In this document: piece by piece, positions 8,130 through 18,100 of the stretch
How positions within the stretch are numbered: the first letter of the stretch is position 1
Layout of the letters: each line of letters begins with the position of its first letter
NCBI RefSeq assembly: GCF_030053425.1
Contig: NZ_JASGBI010000001.1
Span: 3,480,001 to 3,544,000, forward strand
Origin: Lysobacter stagni
GTDB taxonomy: Bacteria; Pseudomonadota; Gammaproteobacteria; Xanthomonadales; Xanthomonadaceae
DNA length: 64,000 nt
Reading direction: 5' to 3'
Program-made: the position numbers and the translations under genes
Notes under the pieces: generated by a model
Databases searched by the model: none
The model's input: the letters and a program-made list of their open reading frames with translations, nothing else
Told to the model about the DNA's origin: nothing

Positions 8130-8979
8130 CCTCACGACTCCGAACTTCCCGCGGACCCCGGCCATGAACGACGCCCGCATCTCACTCGCCACGCCGGAAC
8201 GCAGCGCCGCCAGCACGGCCGTTTCACCGGTCAAGCTCGCTGCGCGCGGCCTGGACTTCTACTACGACAAGTTCCACGCGCTGAAGAGCATCCACCTGGA
8301 GATTCCGGAAAAGCGCGTGACCGCGCTGATCGGCCCCTCCGGTTGCGGCAAGTCCACGCTGCTGCGCATCTTCAACCGCATCTACGCGCTGTACCCGAAG
8401 CTGGAAGCCAGGGGCGAGGTGCTGCTGGACGGCGAGAACATCCTCGACGCGCGCTATCCGATGAACCGCCTGCGCAGCAAGGTGGGCATGGTGTTCCAGA
8501 AGCCGGTGCCGTTCCCGATGACGATCTACGAGAACGTCGCCTACGGCATCCGCCATCACGAAAAGCTGTCGCGCGCGGAGATGGACACTCGCGTGGAGCA
8601 TGCGCTGCGTCAGGGCGCGTTGTGGGACGAGGTCAAGGACAAGCTGGGCCAGAGCGCGCTGGGTCTGTCCGGAGGCCAGCAGCAACGCCTGTGCATCGCA
8701 CGCGCGGTGGCGCTGCGGCCGGACGTGCTGCTGCTGGACGAGCCGACTTCGGCGCTGGACCCGATCTCCACCAGCCGCATCGAGCAGCTGGTCGAGGAGC
8801 TGAAGAAGGACTACACCATCGTGATCGTCACCCACAACATGCAGCAGGCCGCACGCGTCTCCGACTTCACGGCCTTCATGTACCTGGGCGACCTGATCGA
8901 ACACGGCTCGACGGAAACGATCTTCTCCAACCCGACCAAGCAGCAGACCGAGGATTACATCACCGGAAGATTCGGGTGA
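8122..8979 (+). CDS. pstB: Phosphate ABC transporter ATP-binding protein PstB
   Basis: A 285-residue ATPase that powers the Pst transporter. Walker A is GPSGCGKST (71-79), the ABC signature LSGGQQQRL (182-190), Walker B VLLLDEP (202-208) and the switch histidine H238 in VTHNM, so all catalytic elements are intact. PstB-specific traits such as [10 protein letters not shown] and [18 protein letters not shown] are present. The ATG at 8122 overlaps pstA by eight bases; an internal ATG at 8164 would remove a 14-residue non-conserved tail and is the alternative start. About 40 residues precede the ABC core, longer than in E. coli PstB. Confidence 0.96.
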   Translation: MTDLTTPNFPRTPAMNDARISLATPERSAASTAVSPVKLAARGLDFYYDKFHALKSIHLEIPEKRVTALIGPSGCGKSTLLRIFNRIYALYPKLEARGEVLLDGENILDARYPMNRLRSKVGMVFQKPVPFPMTIYENVAYGIRHHEKLSRAEMDTRVEHALRQGALWDEVKDKLGQSALGLSGGQQQRLCIARAVALRPDVLLLDEPTSALDPISTSRIEQLVEELKKDYTIVIVTHNMQQAARVSDFTAFMYLGDLIEHGSTETIFSNPTKQQTEDYITGRFG

Positions 8980-8984
8980 TCGCA

Positions 8985-9105
8985 TTCTCCTCCCCCTGCT
9001 CGCAGGGGGAGGCCGGGAGGGGGTTGCGAGGCGCGCAGCGCCGAGCGTTCCCGCGAAGGACTTCACCCCTCCCCAACCCTCCCCTGCATTCGCAGGGGAG
9101 GGAGC
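8985..9105. repeat. MITE/REPIN-like element, C-rich palindromes at both ends
   Basis: The pstB-phoU gap is almost filled by an element with a hairpin at each end: TCCCCCTGC-TC-GCAGGGGGA (8991-9010) and CCCTCCCCTGC-ATTC-GCAGGGGAGGG (9077-9102). The inner flanks GGGAGGGGGTTG and CAACCCTCCC are also mutually complementary, so the whole can fold as one cruciform. It carries no gene and may protect or attenuate the pst mRNA. Confidence 0.7.
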
Positions 9106-9127
9106 TGAACCCAGGGACATTCCAAAC

Positions 9128-9838
9128 ATGAGCACCCAGATGCACGACCACATCGTCAAGAGCTACGACGACGAGCAGCGCCGCCTGCTCAACGAGACCC
9201 TGCGCATGGGCGAGATGGCCGCCTCGCAGCTGGAAGCGGCACTGGACGTGGTCCAGCGTCGCGACGACAAGGCCGCCGAGCGCATCATCGCCAACGATGA
9301 GGCGATCGACGCGCTGGAACAGGAAGTCAGCCACGACGTCATGAAGCTGGCGCTGCGCGGTCCGATGGCACGCGACCTGCGCGAGATCCTGGCCGCGATC
9401 CGCATCGCCTCGGACATCGAGCGCATCGGCGACTACGCGGCCAACGTGGCCAAGCGCTCCACCGCGCTCAACCTGTCGCCGCCGTTGCCGCACGTGAGTG
9501 GTCTGCACGCGATCGGCACTCTGGCGGTGCAGCAGGTTCGCGACGTGCTGGTCGCCTACCGCGACAACAATGTCGAACTCGCCCAGCGCGTGCGCGCGCG
9601 CGACGCCGACCTGGACGTGGCCTACACCGCACTGTTCCGCGAGCTGCTCACCTACATGATGGAAGACGCGCGCAGCATCACCCCTTGCACGCATCTGCTG
9701 TTCATGGCGAAGAACATCGAACGAATCGGCGACCACGCCACCAACATCGCCGAGAACGTGTGGTTCCTGGTGAAGGGCGACGAGCAGCTCCCGCCGCGCG
9801 AGAAGCGCGACAGCAGCAGCACGACCGCGGCACCGTGA
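9128..9838 (+). CDS. phoU: Phosphate signalling regulator PhoU
   Basis: A 236-residue cytoplasmic all-helical protein that links the Pst transporter to the PhoR histidine kinase and represses the Pho response when phosphate is plentiful. Two PhoU three-helix repeats can be seen, each with its metal-binding E/DxxxD signature: DIERIGDYAANVAKR in the first half and NIERIGDHATNIAEN in the second. Length is normal. It is last in pstCAB-phoU, followed by a strong terminator. No phoB/phoR is in the window. Confidence 0.96.
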   Translation: MSTQMHDHIVKSYDDEQRRLLNETLRMGEMAASQLEAALDVVQRRDDKAAERIIANDEAIDALEQEVSHDVMKLALRGPMARDLREILAAIRIASDIERIGDYAANVAKRSTALNLSPPLPHVSGLHAIGTLAVQQVRDVLVAYRDNNVELAQRVRARDADLDVAYTALFRELLTYMMEDARSITPCTHLLFMAKNIERIGDHATNIAENVWFLVKGDEQLPPREKRDSSSTTAAP

Positions 9839-9869
9839 CCGCGTCGACAACGTGAACCCATTCTGAATT

Positions 9870-9904
9870 CCGGCGCGGGCCACAAGCCCGTGCCGGTTTC
9901 TTTT
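9870..9904 (+). terminator. Rho-independent terminator of the pst-phoU operon
   Basis: CCGGCGCGGGC and GCCCGTGCCGG pair over 11 bp (one wobble) around CACAA, followed by TTTCTTTT. The remaining 235 bases to the next gene hold nothing I recognise. Confidence 0.85.
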
Positions 9905-10139
9905 GCGCTGCCCCCGACTCTTGGCCTATGCGCCGGCGCGCCCGATTGCGCACAGTTCCACTCCGGAGAGGCCAGCAGACCTCACCGGCGCGTGCTGCGC
10001 CGCACCAGAAGCCTGTTCGCAACGGCACAACGGTTTCTTTCACCACGCGCTAGCCTGTCTCCTGCCATCGTTTCCCGGCCCAAGCCCCCGGGCCTTCCTC
10101 CGCGGCCCCGCCCGCATCGAGTCACAGGAGTTCAACGTC

Positions 10140-10514
10140 ATGTCGAACCGCAACAGCAAGATCAGCAAGTCCGTCGTTCTCGTCGCCGGCGCAGCCCTGG
10201 CTGGTGGACTCGCCCTGTCGGGCTCGGCATTCGCGATGACCGACCTGGCCTCGGGCTACATGCTCAGCGCCGGCGAAGGCACCAAGGCCGGCGAAGGCAA
10301 GTGCGGCATGGAGAAGATGGACACCGACAAGGACGGCAAGGTTTCGCAGGCCGAGTTCGGCGCCGCCCACAAGGGCGACACCAGCAAGTTCGCCACGCAC
10401 GACGCCAACAAGGACGGTTTCCTTTCCGCCGACGAGCTGAAGCCCAAGGCGGGCGACAAGAAGGGCGACATGGAAGGCAAGTGCGGCGAAGGCAAGTGCG
10501 GCGGAATGGCGTAA
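10140..10514 (+). CDS. EF-hand bufferin/HvfA-type RiPP precursor
   Basis: A 124-residue exported precursor, probably matured by the two downstream gene products into a metal-binding peptide. The ATG at 10140 follows CAGGAG by eight bases. Residues 1-32 form a Sec signal peptide ending in SAFA. The mature part has three EGKCG motifs (52-56, 112-116, 117-121), supplying the only cysteines (C55, C115, C120). Between the first and the last two lie two EF-hand loops: D61-x-D63-x-D65-G-K67-x-S69-x-x-E72 and D88-x-N90-x-D92-G-F94-x-S96-x-x-E99, both with complete calcium ligands. EGKCG motifs next to DUF692 and DUF2063 genes are the hallmark of HvfA/bufferin systems, where the motif cysteine becomes a copper-binding heterocycle. 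The EF-hand insert is unusual. Modification and metal here are inferred. The longer upstream frame lacks a signal sequence and is rejected. Confidence 0.85.
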   Translation: MSNRNSKISKSVVLVAGAALAGGLALSGSAFAMTDLASGYMLSAGEGTKAGEGKCGMEKMDTDKDGKVSQAEFGAAHKGDTSKFATHDANKDGFLSADELKPKAGDKKGDMEGKCGEGKCGGMA

Positions 10515-10528
10515 GCCACGACACCCGG

Positions 10529-10560
10529 AGCCCGCATCGCACGGTGCGGGCTTTCCTTCG
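10529..10560 (+). terminator. Terminator-like hairpin between precursor and maturase genes
   Basis: AGCCCGCA and TGCGGGCT form a perfect 8-bp stem (10529-10552) with an 8-base loop, followed by the imperfect T-run TTCCTT. It starts 14 bases after the precursor stop and ends 19 bases before the DUF692 start, so it could act as a leaky terminator giving more precursor than enzyme mRNA. Confidence 0.65.
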
Positions 10561-10571
10561 CAATCCATTGC

Positions 10572-11435
10572 ATGTCCCGTCCGGCTGATACCAGCGTCGG
10601 CCTTGGCCTGCGGCGTGCCCTTCTGGGCGCGCTGCAGTCGGCTGCGCCCGAGGATTTCGACTTCCTCGAATGCGCGCCGGAAAACTGGATCGGCGTGGGC
10701 GGCCGGCTGGGCGACTCGCTCGACGCACTCACCGCACGCCATCCACTGGTCTGCCACGGGTTGTCGCTGTCGCTCGGTGGCTTCGCGCCACTCGACGAAA
10801 CCTTCCTCGTACGCGTACGTCGCTTCCTCGACCGCCATCGCGTCGCGCTCTACAGCGAACACCTGAGCTACTGCAGCGACGACGGCCACCTCTACGACCT
10901 GCTGCCGATCCCCTTCACCGAGGAAGCCGTGCACCACGTCGCCGCGCGCATCCGGCAGACGCAGGACATCGTCGGCCGGCGCATCGCGGTGGAGAACGTC
11001 TCCTACTACGCAACCTTCCCCGTGGACCGCGACCAGCAGGCGCTGGACGAAGCCACCTTCATCAACGCGGTATTGGCCGAAGCCGACTGCGACCTGCTGC
11101 TGGACGTCAACAACGTCTACGTCAACGCCATCAACCACCGTTACGACCCGCATGCGTTCCTCGCCGCGATGCCGGCGCAGCGCGTGGCGTATTTCCACGT
11201 TGCCGGCCACTTTGATGAAGCCGACGACCTGAAGGTCGACACGCACGGCGCCGCCGTGAAGGACGCGGTGTGGGATCTGCTGGGCGAGGCATATCGCCGC
11301 TTCGGCCCGCGCCCCACGCTGCTGGAACGCGACTTCAACATTCCGCCCTACGCGGAGCTGCTCGACGAACTCGCCACGGTACGTCGCGTCATGCACGAAC
11401 ATGCGTCGACCGAGGCCTGGCATGCACGCGCCTGA
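10572..11435 (+). CDS. bufB: DUF692 multinuclear iron oxidase (BufB/HvfB/MbnB family)
   Basis: A 287-residue TIM-barrel enzyme of the MNIO (DUF692) family, which uses two or three iron atoms and oxygen to convert cysteines in precursor peptides to heterocycles. Potential metal ligands sit in conserved contexts: E34 in ECAPENW, H62 in [11 protein letters not shown]97 in SEHLSY, E141 in VENVSYY, D178 in [11 protein letters not shown]209 in YFHVAGH, and D223/H225 in VDTHG. All are intact and length is normal. It follows the EGKCG precursor and its stop overlaps the DUF2063 gene by 14 bases, the standard precursor-enzyme-partner order. The expected target is the EGKCG cysteines of that precursor; this is inference from family and synteny. 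Confidence 0.9.
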   Translation: MSRPADTSVGLGLRRALLGALQSAAPEDFDFLECAPENWIGVGGRLGDSLDALTARHPLVCHGLSLSLGGFAPLDETFLVRVRRFLDRHRVALYSEHLSYCSDDGHLYDLLPIPFTEEAVHHVAARIRQTQDIVGRRIAVENVSYYATFPVDRDQQALDEATFINAVLAEADCDLLLDVNNVYVNAINHRYDPHAFLAAMPAQRVAYFHVAGHFDEADDLKVDTHGAAVKDAVWDLLGEAYRRFGPRPTLLERDFNIPPYAELLDELATVRRVMHEHASTEAWHARA

Positions 11436-12195
11436 AGTACCGGCGCGGCTTCGCGCGCAGCAACTCGCCCTCACCCGCCATCTTCGCGATCCGCAGGCGC
11501 AACCGGCACCGGAAGGTGTCGAGGACCGACGCCTGGCGGTCTACCGCGAACTGCTGTTCAACAACGTCGCAAGCCTGCTGGCCGGCAACTTTCCGGTCAT
11601 CCGCACGCTGCTCGACGACGACACATGGCATGCATTGGTACGCGCGTTCTTTCGCGACCATCGCTGCCAGACGCCGCTGTTTCCCGAACTCGGCCGCGAG
11701 TTCCTGCGCTTCCTGGAATCGCGCGACACGCTTGAACCGCCGTTCCTGGCGGAACTCGCACATTACGAATGGGTGGAACTGGCGCTGCAGATCAGCGAAG
11801 CCACCGTGCCTGCGCACGATCCGGATGGCGATCTGCTCGACGCGCGTCCGCTGCTGTCGCCACTGGCCTGGCCGCTGGCGTACGCATGGCCGGTGCATCG
11901 CATCGGCCCGGATTACCGTCCCGCTTCGCTGCCCGATGCGCCGACGCTGTTGCTGGTACGCCGCGATACGGACGGCACGGTACGGTTCTCCGAACTCAGC
12001 CCCCTCGCCTTCCGCCTGTTGCAACGCATCGAGGAGTCGCCCCAGTTGCACGGGCGCGCGCAGCTGCTGGCGCTTGCCGCTGAAGCCGGCGTTGCCGATG
12101 CCGACGCCTTCGTTGCCCAGGGCCTTGGGTTGCTGCGGCAGATGCAGGGCGCCGGTGTGATTCCGGGCACGGTCCGCGACGATCCGGCCGACTGA
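11422..12195 (+). CDS. bufC: DUF2063 partner protein (BufC/HvfC family)
   Basis: A 257-residue protein with the DUF2063 N-terminal domain, recognised by [20 protein letters not shown] followed by [10 protein letters not shown]. In MNIO systems this protein binds the precursor and delivers it to the DUF692 enzyme. I use the ATG at 11422, inside the end of the DUF692 gene; the ATG at 11401 only adds seven residues (RRPRPG-like) and would overlap further. The C-terminal half (about 110-257) is the less conserved wing. No DoxX-family gene (HvfD) follows, so the operon is the short three-gene version. Confidence 0.88.
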   Translation: MHAPEVPARLRAQQLALTRHLRDPQAQPAPEGVEDRRLAVYRELLFNNVASLLAGNFPVIRTLLDDDTWHALVRAFFRDHRCQTPLFPELGREFLRFLESRDTLEPPFLAELAHYEWVELALQISEATVPAHDPDGDLLDARPLLSPLAWPLAYAWPVHRIGPDYRPASLPDAPTLLLVRRDTDGTVRFSELSPLAFRLLQRIEESPQLHGRAQLLALAAEAGVADADAFVAQGLGLLRQMQGAGVIPGTVRDDPAD

Positions 12196-12244
12196 ACGCC
12201 GCCGTATCGATCGGGTGTCTGGAGGCGTCTGTTAGGCTTTTGTC

Positions 12245-12895
12245 ATGCCCAACGCCGCAAACTCCCCCGCCCCGTCCCTGCTGACCACGCGTTTCCGCGG
12301 CTTCCTGCCGGTGGTGGTGGACGTGGAAACCGGCGGCTTCGACTGGAACCGCCACGCCCTGCTCGAGATCGCCGTCGCTCCGATCGACGTGGACGAGAAC
12401 GGCCTGCTCGTGGTCGGCGAAGTCACCAGCAGCCATGTCGTGCCCGCACCCGGACTGGAGATCGACCCCAAGTCGCTGGAGGTCACCGGCATCGACATCG
12501 ACCATCCGTTCCGCGATGCGAAGTCCGAACGCGTGGCCCTGGAAACCGTGTTCGCGCCGGTGCGCGTGGCGCTCAAGAAGCATGGCTGCCAGCGCGCGAT
12601 CCTGGTCGGCCACAACGCGCACTTCGACCTCAACTTCCTCAACGCCGCGATCGCGCGCAGCGGCCACAAGCGCAATCCGTTCCATCCCTTCAGCGTGTTC
12701 GACACGGTGACGCTGGCGGGCGTGGCGTACGGACAGACGGTGCTCGCGCGCGCGGCACAGGCGGCCGGCCTGGCCTGGAACGCCGAAGACCAGCACTCGG
12801 CCGTGTACGACACCGAACGCACGGCGCAACTGTTCTGCAAGATCGTCAATGCCTGGCCGTCGCCCCTGCCCGGCAGCGACGCCCCAACACCATGA
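12245..12895 (+). CDS. rnt: Ribonuclease T
   Basis: A 216-residue DEDDh-family 3'-5' exoribonuclease that trims tRNA -CCA ends and the 3' ends of other stable RNAs. Active-site residues are all visible: D26 and E28 in [13 protein letters not shown]128 in [10 protein letters not shown], and H184 with D189 in HSAVYDTER. The [19 protein letters not shown] segment closely follows the E. coli protein, and length matches the family. The next gene overlaps it by four bases (ATGA). It is unrelated in function to the preceding RiPP operon, from which it is separated by 49 bases. Confidence 0.95.
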   Translation: MPNAANSPAPSLLTTRFRGFLPVVVDVETGGFDWNRHALLEIAVAPIDVDENGLLVVGEVTSSHVVPAPGLEIDPKSLEVTGIDIDHPFRDAKSERVALETVFAPVRVALKKHGCQRAILVGHNAHFDLNFLNAAIARSGHKRNPFHPFSVFDTVTLAGVAYGQTVLARAAQAAGLAWNAEDQHSAVYDTERTAQLFCKIVNAWPSPLPGSDAPTP

Positions 12896-13461
12896 GCGCC
12901 ACGCCGATGCAGCGCATGCTCGCCGGCGAGCTCTACCGCGCCGACGATGCGCAGATACAGGCCGCACAGGCCGCCACGCGCGAATGGCTGGTGCGCTACA
13001 ACGCCGCACTGGAGCTTGCGCCAGCGCAACGGCACGCGCTGCTGGCCGAACGGCTGGGTGCGGTGGGCGCAGGCAGCGAGATCCGGCCACCATTCCATTG
13101 CGACTACGGTTTCAACCTGCGCCTGGGAAGCGGCGTGTTCCTCAACTTCAACTGCGTGATCCTGGACGTGGTCGAAGTGGAGATCGGCGACGGGACGCAG
13201 ATCGGACCCGCGGTACAGATCTACGCGGCGGACCATCCGCGCGATCCGGCGCAGCGTCGCGACGGCTGGGAATTCGGGCGTCCGGTGCGGATCGGCCGCA
13301 ATGTGTGGATCGGCGGCGGCGCCATCCTCCTGCCCGGAGTGACCGTGGGCGACGACGCCCTGATCGGCGCAGGCGCGGTGGTCACGCGCGACGTGCCGGC
13401 GGGCGCGACCGTGGCGGGCAATCCCGCGCGCATCGTGTCGCCGCGCACGCCCACGGCATAG
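12892..13461 (+). CDS. Maltose O-acetyltransferase-like hexapeptide acetyltransferase
   Basis: A 189-residue protein with an N-terminal Mac domain ([14 protein letters not shown], about 6-60), a left-handed beta-helix of hexapeptide repeats (about 75-180) and the catalytic histidine H115 in [10 protein letters not shown]. The end VAGNPARIV is the usual last coil of maltose/galactoside acetyltransferases. It should transfer acetyl from acetyl-CoA to a sugar hydroxyl in the cytoplasm. The acceptor cannot be read from the sequence; NodL- and LacA-like enzymes are the alternatives. It is translationally coupled to rnt and followed by a hairpin terminator. Confidence 0.88.
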   Translation: MSATPMQRMLAGELYRADDAQIQAAQAATREWLVRYNAALELAPAQRHALLAERLGAVGAGSEIRPPFHCDYGFNLRLGSGVFLNFNCVILDVVEVEIGDGTQIGPAVQIYAADHPRDPAQRRDGWEFGRPVRIGRNVWIGGGAILLPGVTVGDDALIGAGAVVTRDVPAGATVAGNPARIVSPRTPTA

Positions 13462-13470
13462 CGGACGCAT

Positions 13471-13500
13471 CGACGCAGCGCCTGGCTGCGTCGTTCTTAA
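13471..13500 (+). terminator. Terminator hairpin after the acetyltransferase gene
   Basis: CGACGCAGC and GCTGCGTCG form a perfect 9-bp stem around GCCTG, followed by TTCTTAA. Confidence 0.7.
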
Positions 13501-13654
13501 AACATTTTTAAAGCGACGCTGCTGGAATGCTCCGTCGCGGGGATCGCGTTCGCATTTGCGGATCGCGATGCGATCCTGTGCGCCCCCACCGTCCCGGTGC
13601 CGCCTTCGACAACGAGCGCGGCTCGGACGTCGTCACACACCGGAACACGATTCC

Positions 13655-14704
13655 ATGATCCGTCACCGATGGCTGCTCACGGCGGCCGTTGCCTTCGCGT
13701 GCGCCACGAACGCGCACGCCCACGGCCGCGAGGAATGCACCCACGGCCACACGCGCCTGCCGCCCATCGTCAACCTGCGCGTGGACAACGACCTGCTCGG
13801 CGGGCAGGACCAGGGCTACAGCAACGGCGTGCAGCTCACGCTGGTCTCGCCCAACCTGCGCAACTACACGAACGACCCCTGCCTCCCGCGCCTGGCGCGA
13901 TGGGTCAACCAGTACCTGGCGGCGCTGCAGCCGGAAACGTTCGAACAGCAGAACATGATCGCCACGTTCGCGCAGGGCATCTTCACGCCCGGCGATTTCA
14001 GCCGCAGCGATGTGATCCCGGACGATCGACCGTACGCGGCCGCGCTGCTGGTGGGACTGGGTTACAACGCGCGCGAGGGCGATCGCCTGCGCACGACCCA
14101 GTTGCAGGCGGGCATCGTGGGGCCGGCCGCGCTGGGCAAGCAGGCCCAGGATGCCGTTCACCACGTCACCGGGAGCGAGACCTTCCGCGGCTGGGACAAC
14201 CAGCTGGAGAACGAACCGGTCTTCCGCATCGTGCATGAACGCATGCAGCGGTTTTCCTCCAGCGACGGCGCGCACGGCTGGGGCTGGGACACCATCGCCC
14301 ACTACGGCGGCAGCCTGGGCAACCTGGCGACGTATCTCAACGCCGGCGCGGAGTTCCGTTTCGGCCTCAACCTGCCCGACGATTTCGGCAGCACGCCGCT
14401 GCGCCCCGCCGGCGAGAACACCGCCCCCACGCGCGAGCCGCAGAGCCAGTACACGCCCGGCGCGCACCTGTTCCTGACCTTCGACACGCGCTGGGTGATG
14501 TACGACATCACGCTGGACGGCAACACCTTTCGCGACAGCCACAGCGTCGACAAGCGCAACGCCGTGGCCAACATCGGCTACGGCGTTGCGTTGATGCGCA
14601 ACCGCTGGAAGTTCGCGCTGGCGCGCTACCACGGCACGCGCGAGTTCGACGGCCAGCGCGAAACGCCGGTGTTCGGCAGCTTCACGATCAGCCGCGCGTT
14701 CTGA
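13655..14704 (+). CDS. Lipid A deacylase LpxR family outer-membrane protein (DUF2219)
   Basis: A 349-residue outer-membrane barrel predicted to remove the 3'-acyloxyacyl chain of lipid A at the cell surface. The ATG at 13655 gives a Sec signal peptide (residues 1-22, ending NAHA); the frame open further upstream has no signal and is not used. LpxR hallmarks are the VDNDLLGG segment (N45, D46), YSNGVQLT (S56) and the AVHH...NQLENEP region that supplies the catalytic His/Glu in the Salmonella enzyme. The C-terminus ends in FGSFTISRAF, a BAM-type final strand. The deacylase role is inferred; several DUF2219 members have no tested activity. Confidence 0.82.
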   Translation: MIRHRWLLTAAVAFACATNAHAHGREECTHGHTRLPPIVNLRVDNDLLGGQDQGYSNGVQLTLVSPNLRNYTNDPCLPRLARWVNQYLAALQPETFEQQNMIATFAQGIFTPGDFSRSDVIPDDRPYAAALLVGLGYNAREGDRLRTTQLQAGIVGPAALGKQAQDAVHHVTGSETFRGWDNQLENEPVFRIVHERMQRFSSSDGAHGWGWDTIAHYGGSLGNLATYLNAGAEFRFGLNLPDDFGSTPLRPAGENTAPTREPQSQYTPGAHLFLTFDTRWVMYDITLDGNTFRDSHSVDKRNAVANIGYGVALMRNRWKFALARYHGTREFDGQRETPVFGSFTISRAF

Positions 14705-14744
14705 CGCTTGCGTTTCCGGGTGCTCGCTGCGGGTCGGCGAGGAA

Positions 14745-15062
14745 TCAGGGCGAGGCGAGCTTGAGGCCCACCAGGCCGGCCACGATCAGCGCGACACTGA
14801 CCAGGCGCAACGGGTTCATCGGTTCCTGGAACAGCACGATGCCCAGGATGACCGTGCCGACCGCGCCCACGCCAACCCAGATCGCATAGGCCGTGCCTAC
14901 CGGCAACGACTTCATCGCAATGCCCAGAAGACCCAGGCTGATGACCATGGCGACCACGGTGCCCACCGTGGGCCACGGGCGGGTGAAACCGTCGGTGTAT
15001 TTCAGGCCGATCGCCCAGCCCACTTCGAAAAGGCCGGCGAGAACGAGGATGATCCAGGGCAT
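14745..15062 (-). CDS. gdx: Guanidinium exporter Gdx (SugE-type SMR protein)
   Basis: A 105-residue four-helix small multidrug resistance protein that exports guanidinium in exchange for protons, acting as a dimer in the inner membrane. The essential glutamate is E13 in LAGLFEVGWAIGLKYTDGF. That segment, together with AMKSLPVGTAYAIWVGVG and EPMNPLRLVSVALIVAGLVG, places it in the SugE/Gdx branch rather than the EmrE (drug) branch. A guanidine-II riboswitch in its 5' leader independently supports the substrate. The GGAGAG ribosome-binding site lies six bases before the start. Confidence 0.95.
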   Translation of the reverse strand: MPWIILVLAGLFEVGWAIGLKYTDGFTRPWPTVGTVVAMVISLGLLGIAMKSLPVGTAYAIWVGVGAVGTVILGIVLFQEPMNPLRLVSVALIVAGLVGLKLASP

Positions 15063-15083
15063 GACAGCTCTCCAATCGTGAAT

Positions 15084-15127
15084 GGGGCCGTCCCCGAGCG
15101 ATGATGGAGCGGCGGGGTCGTCCCCGC
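15084..15127 (-). promoter_or_regulatory. Guanidine-II (mini-ykkC) riboswitch
   Basis: In the transcript sense two C/G hairpins each carry an ACGR tetraloop: GCGGGG-ACGA-CCCCGC (15127 to 15112) and GGGG-ACGG-CCCC (15095 to 15084), 16 bases apart. This is the consensus of the guanidine-II class. The second hairpin ends 10 bases before the GGAGAG ribosome-binding site of gdx. In this class guanidinium makes the two loops dock and frees translation; that mechanism is inferred here. Confidence 0.9.
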
Positions 15128-15149
15128 TTCCTGCTGCCCGGCAATTATT

Positions 15150-18100
15150 TCACAGACGCGCCTGGGGTGGGTTTTCGTCGAAGCAGATGATGTTGCGGCC
15201 CTGGTTTTTGGCGCGGTACATCGCCGCGTCCGCGCGCTCCACCAGACGCGCGGGCGTGTCGTCCAGACGGCATTCAGCGATGCCCACGCTGAACGTGACG
15301 CGCAGTTCGGCGACATGCGCCCACGCGCCGTGTGCGCGGAAGGTGTCCTGCAGGCGGCCACAGATCGCGACGGCTTCATCCAGCGTGGTGTTGGGCAACA
15401 GCAGCGCGAATTCCTCGCCGCCCAGTCGCGCGAGCAGATCGGCCGCACGGCAATCCGCCGACATCAGCGCCGCCGCCTCGCGCAGCACCGCGTCGCCGAC
15501 GCCGTGCGACCAGGTGTCGTTGATGCGCTTGAAATGGTCCAGGTCGATCAGCGCCAGGCACAGCGAGTAGCTGCCACGCTGCGCCACGGCGATGTCGCGA
15601 CGTAGCACTTCGTCGAAACGCCGGCGGTTGGGAAGGCCGGTGAGCACGTCCTCGCGCGCCTGTCTTCCGTAGGCGGCGGCCTGTTCGCGCAGGCGCTCGA
15701 GCAGCTGCGCGCGGTCGCGGTCGACGGCACGCAGCTGTTCCGCCTGCGCCTGCAGATCGCGCGTGCGTTCGTCGACCAGTTCGGCCAGGCGCTGGTTGTG
15801 CGTGCGATATCTGCGCAGCAGCCAGCGGTACATGCCCCATAACGCGATCAGGAATGCCAGCGCGAACGCACCTCGCGTATCGCTGCGCTGCCACCAGAGG
15901 GGTTCGATGCGGAACGCCCAGCGCGCCACCTGCGCGCTCCATGCGCCACCGGGATGCGCGGCGGCGATTTCCAGCACGTACTCGCCCGGCGGCAAGCCGA
16001 TGAACTCGACGTTGCGCTGCGTGCCGCGTTCGATCCAGCGATCCTCCAGCCCGAGCAGGCGCGTGCGGTAGCGGATGCGCTCGGGCAGCAGGTAACTCAG
16101 TCCCGCGTACGAGACCGAAAGGCGACGTCCACCGGGCAAGCTGTTGCGGTGGATCCACGGAATGTCTTCATTACCGAGGTTCACGTCTTCGATCACAGAC
16201 GGCGGCGGCCGCCGGTCGGCATAGCGCCGCATGCGCGCGGGATCGACCGCGCTCACGCCGCCGGCGGTGGCCAGCCACAACGTGCCGTCGGCGCGCAGGA
16301 TCGCCGAAGGCGACGAGCTGCCGTTGCCCTGCGAACTGGCCAGGCCATCGGCTTCGGTATAGCGCTCGCTGCGAAGCGGCAGGTCGCGACCGTCAGCGGC
16401 ATCCTGCAATGCGTCCATGGCCACGCGCAGCACACCGCGGTTGCTGGTGATCCATGCGTGGTCCTGGCGGTCCGGAACCAGCTGGAACACCGCATCCATC
16501 GGCAGGCCCTGCTCCAGGCCCACGCGCGCCAGATGGCCGTCCCGATAGCGGTACAGGCCGCGATCGGTGGAGATCCAGACATCGCGACCGACCGCGCGGA
16601 ATCCGAACACCGAACGCGCACCGCCCAGGGCTTCGACATCGACCCGCTCGACACGATCGCCGCGCAGCACGCTGGCGCCTTCGACCGAACCGATCCACAG
16701 CGCACCGTCGATGCTGGCCAACGCGGTGATCAGGCCCGAAGGCAGCCCTGGCACCTGCGGCGCGGGCATGAGGCCCTGCGCGCCGAGGCGCACCAGTCCG
16801 CGCTGGGTGCCGGCCCAGACGACGCCCGTCCCATCCACCGCGATCGCGCGGACGTGGCCGCTGGGCAGGCCTTCGTCCATGTCGAAGCGCGTGGAGACCT
16901 GGCCGTTGCGCAGCCGGAATATGCCGTCGGCAAACGTGCCCACCCACAGATCGCCGTCATGGCCCTCGGCCAGGCTCAGCACCGACACGTCGTCGCCGTT
17001 CTTTGCCACCACGGGGACATGCGCGATGGCGCCGTTGCGATCGAGGCGATCCAGGCCGCCGCCACCGCCGATCCACAGATCGCCGCGACGGTCTTCCATC
17101 ACGGCACGGATGTAGTCGCCGGCCAGTCCATCCTTGCGCGTGTAGCGGGTGAACAACGTCTCGCGCAGGCGGAACAGACCGCCGTTGGCGCCGACCCACA
17201 GGCTGCCTTCGGCATCCTCAAGGAGGCTGGCGATGCGTCCGTTGGGCAGCACGTCGCCCGCGGGCAGGCGTTCGACGCCGTGCGCACCGATGCGCACCAG
17301 GCCCTGGTTCTCCGTGCCCAGCCACAGCTCGCGGTTGCGGTCGCGCAACATCGCGGTGAAATGACCTACTCCGGGCATGCGCTGCACGAGCACCGGACGA
17401 CCGCCACGCACTTCGTACACACCTTCGTCGGCGGTCAGCCAGAGCGTGGCGTCGGGTGCGAGGTAGGGCCACACGAGGCCTTCGGGCAGCCCCCACTGCG
17501 CGGGCGCGCGGTGCCAGCGGCCGTCGGGCTCGCGGATGACCAGACCGCCCATCGTGCCCACCCAGATGCGGTCCTGCGCATCGATCGCCATGCGCGGAAA
17601 GCTGGCCGGCAGGCTGAGGTTCTGCGGAGGCGGCTCGTACTCGAAGCGGTCGTCCGGATCCAGTCGGCCCAGGCCATGGCCTTCGAACAGCAGCCACATC
17701 CTCCCGCGCGAATCCATCGCCATGTCGTGGATCAGCGCCTGTGGCCAGGAGGCCGTCCGTTCCCAGAAGCGCCATCGGCCGTCCGGCTCCTTGCGGCCGA
17801 GGTTGCCGCGCGAATCGCTCAGCCACAGCCGGCCTTTCGGATCGACGTAGAGCGAGCCCACGCCGTTGTCGCGCAGCCCGGGCTGCGTGCCCCGTCCGAC
17901 CACGCGGAAATCGAGGCCGTTGTAGCGGACCGCGCCTTCCCAGGTCGCGAACCACAGGTGGCCTTCGGGCGTCTGCGCGATGTCGCGCAGCGAGTTGTGC
18001 GGCAGACCGTTGCGCGTGGACCAGGCATCGACCTCATAGTCGCGCAACGCGGGCGGGCCGGATGCGGCCAGCGCCCATGCGGGCAGGCCGGAGACGAGGA

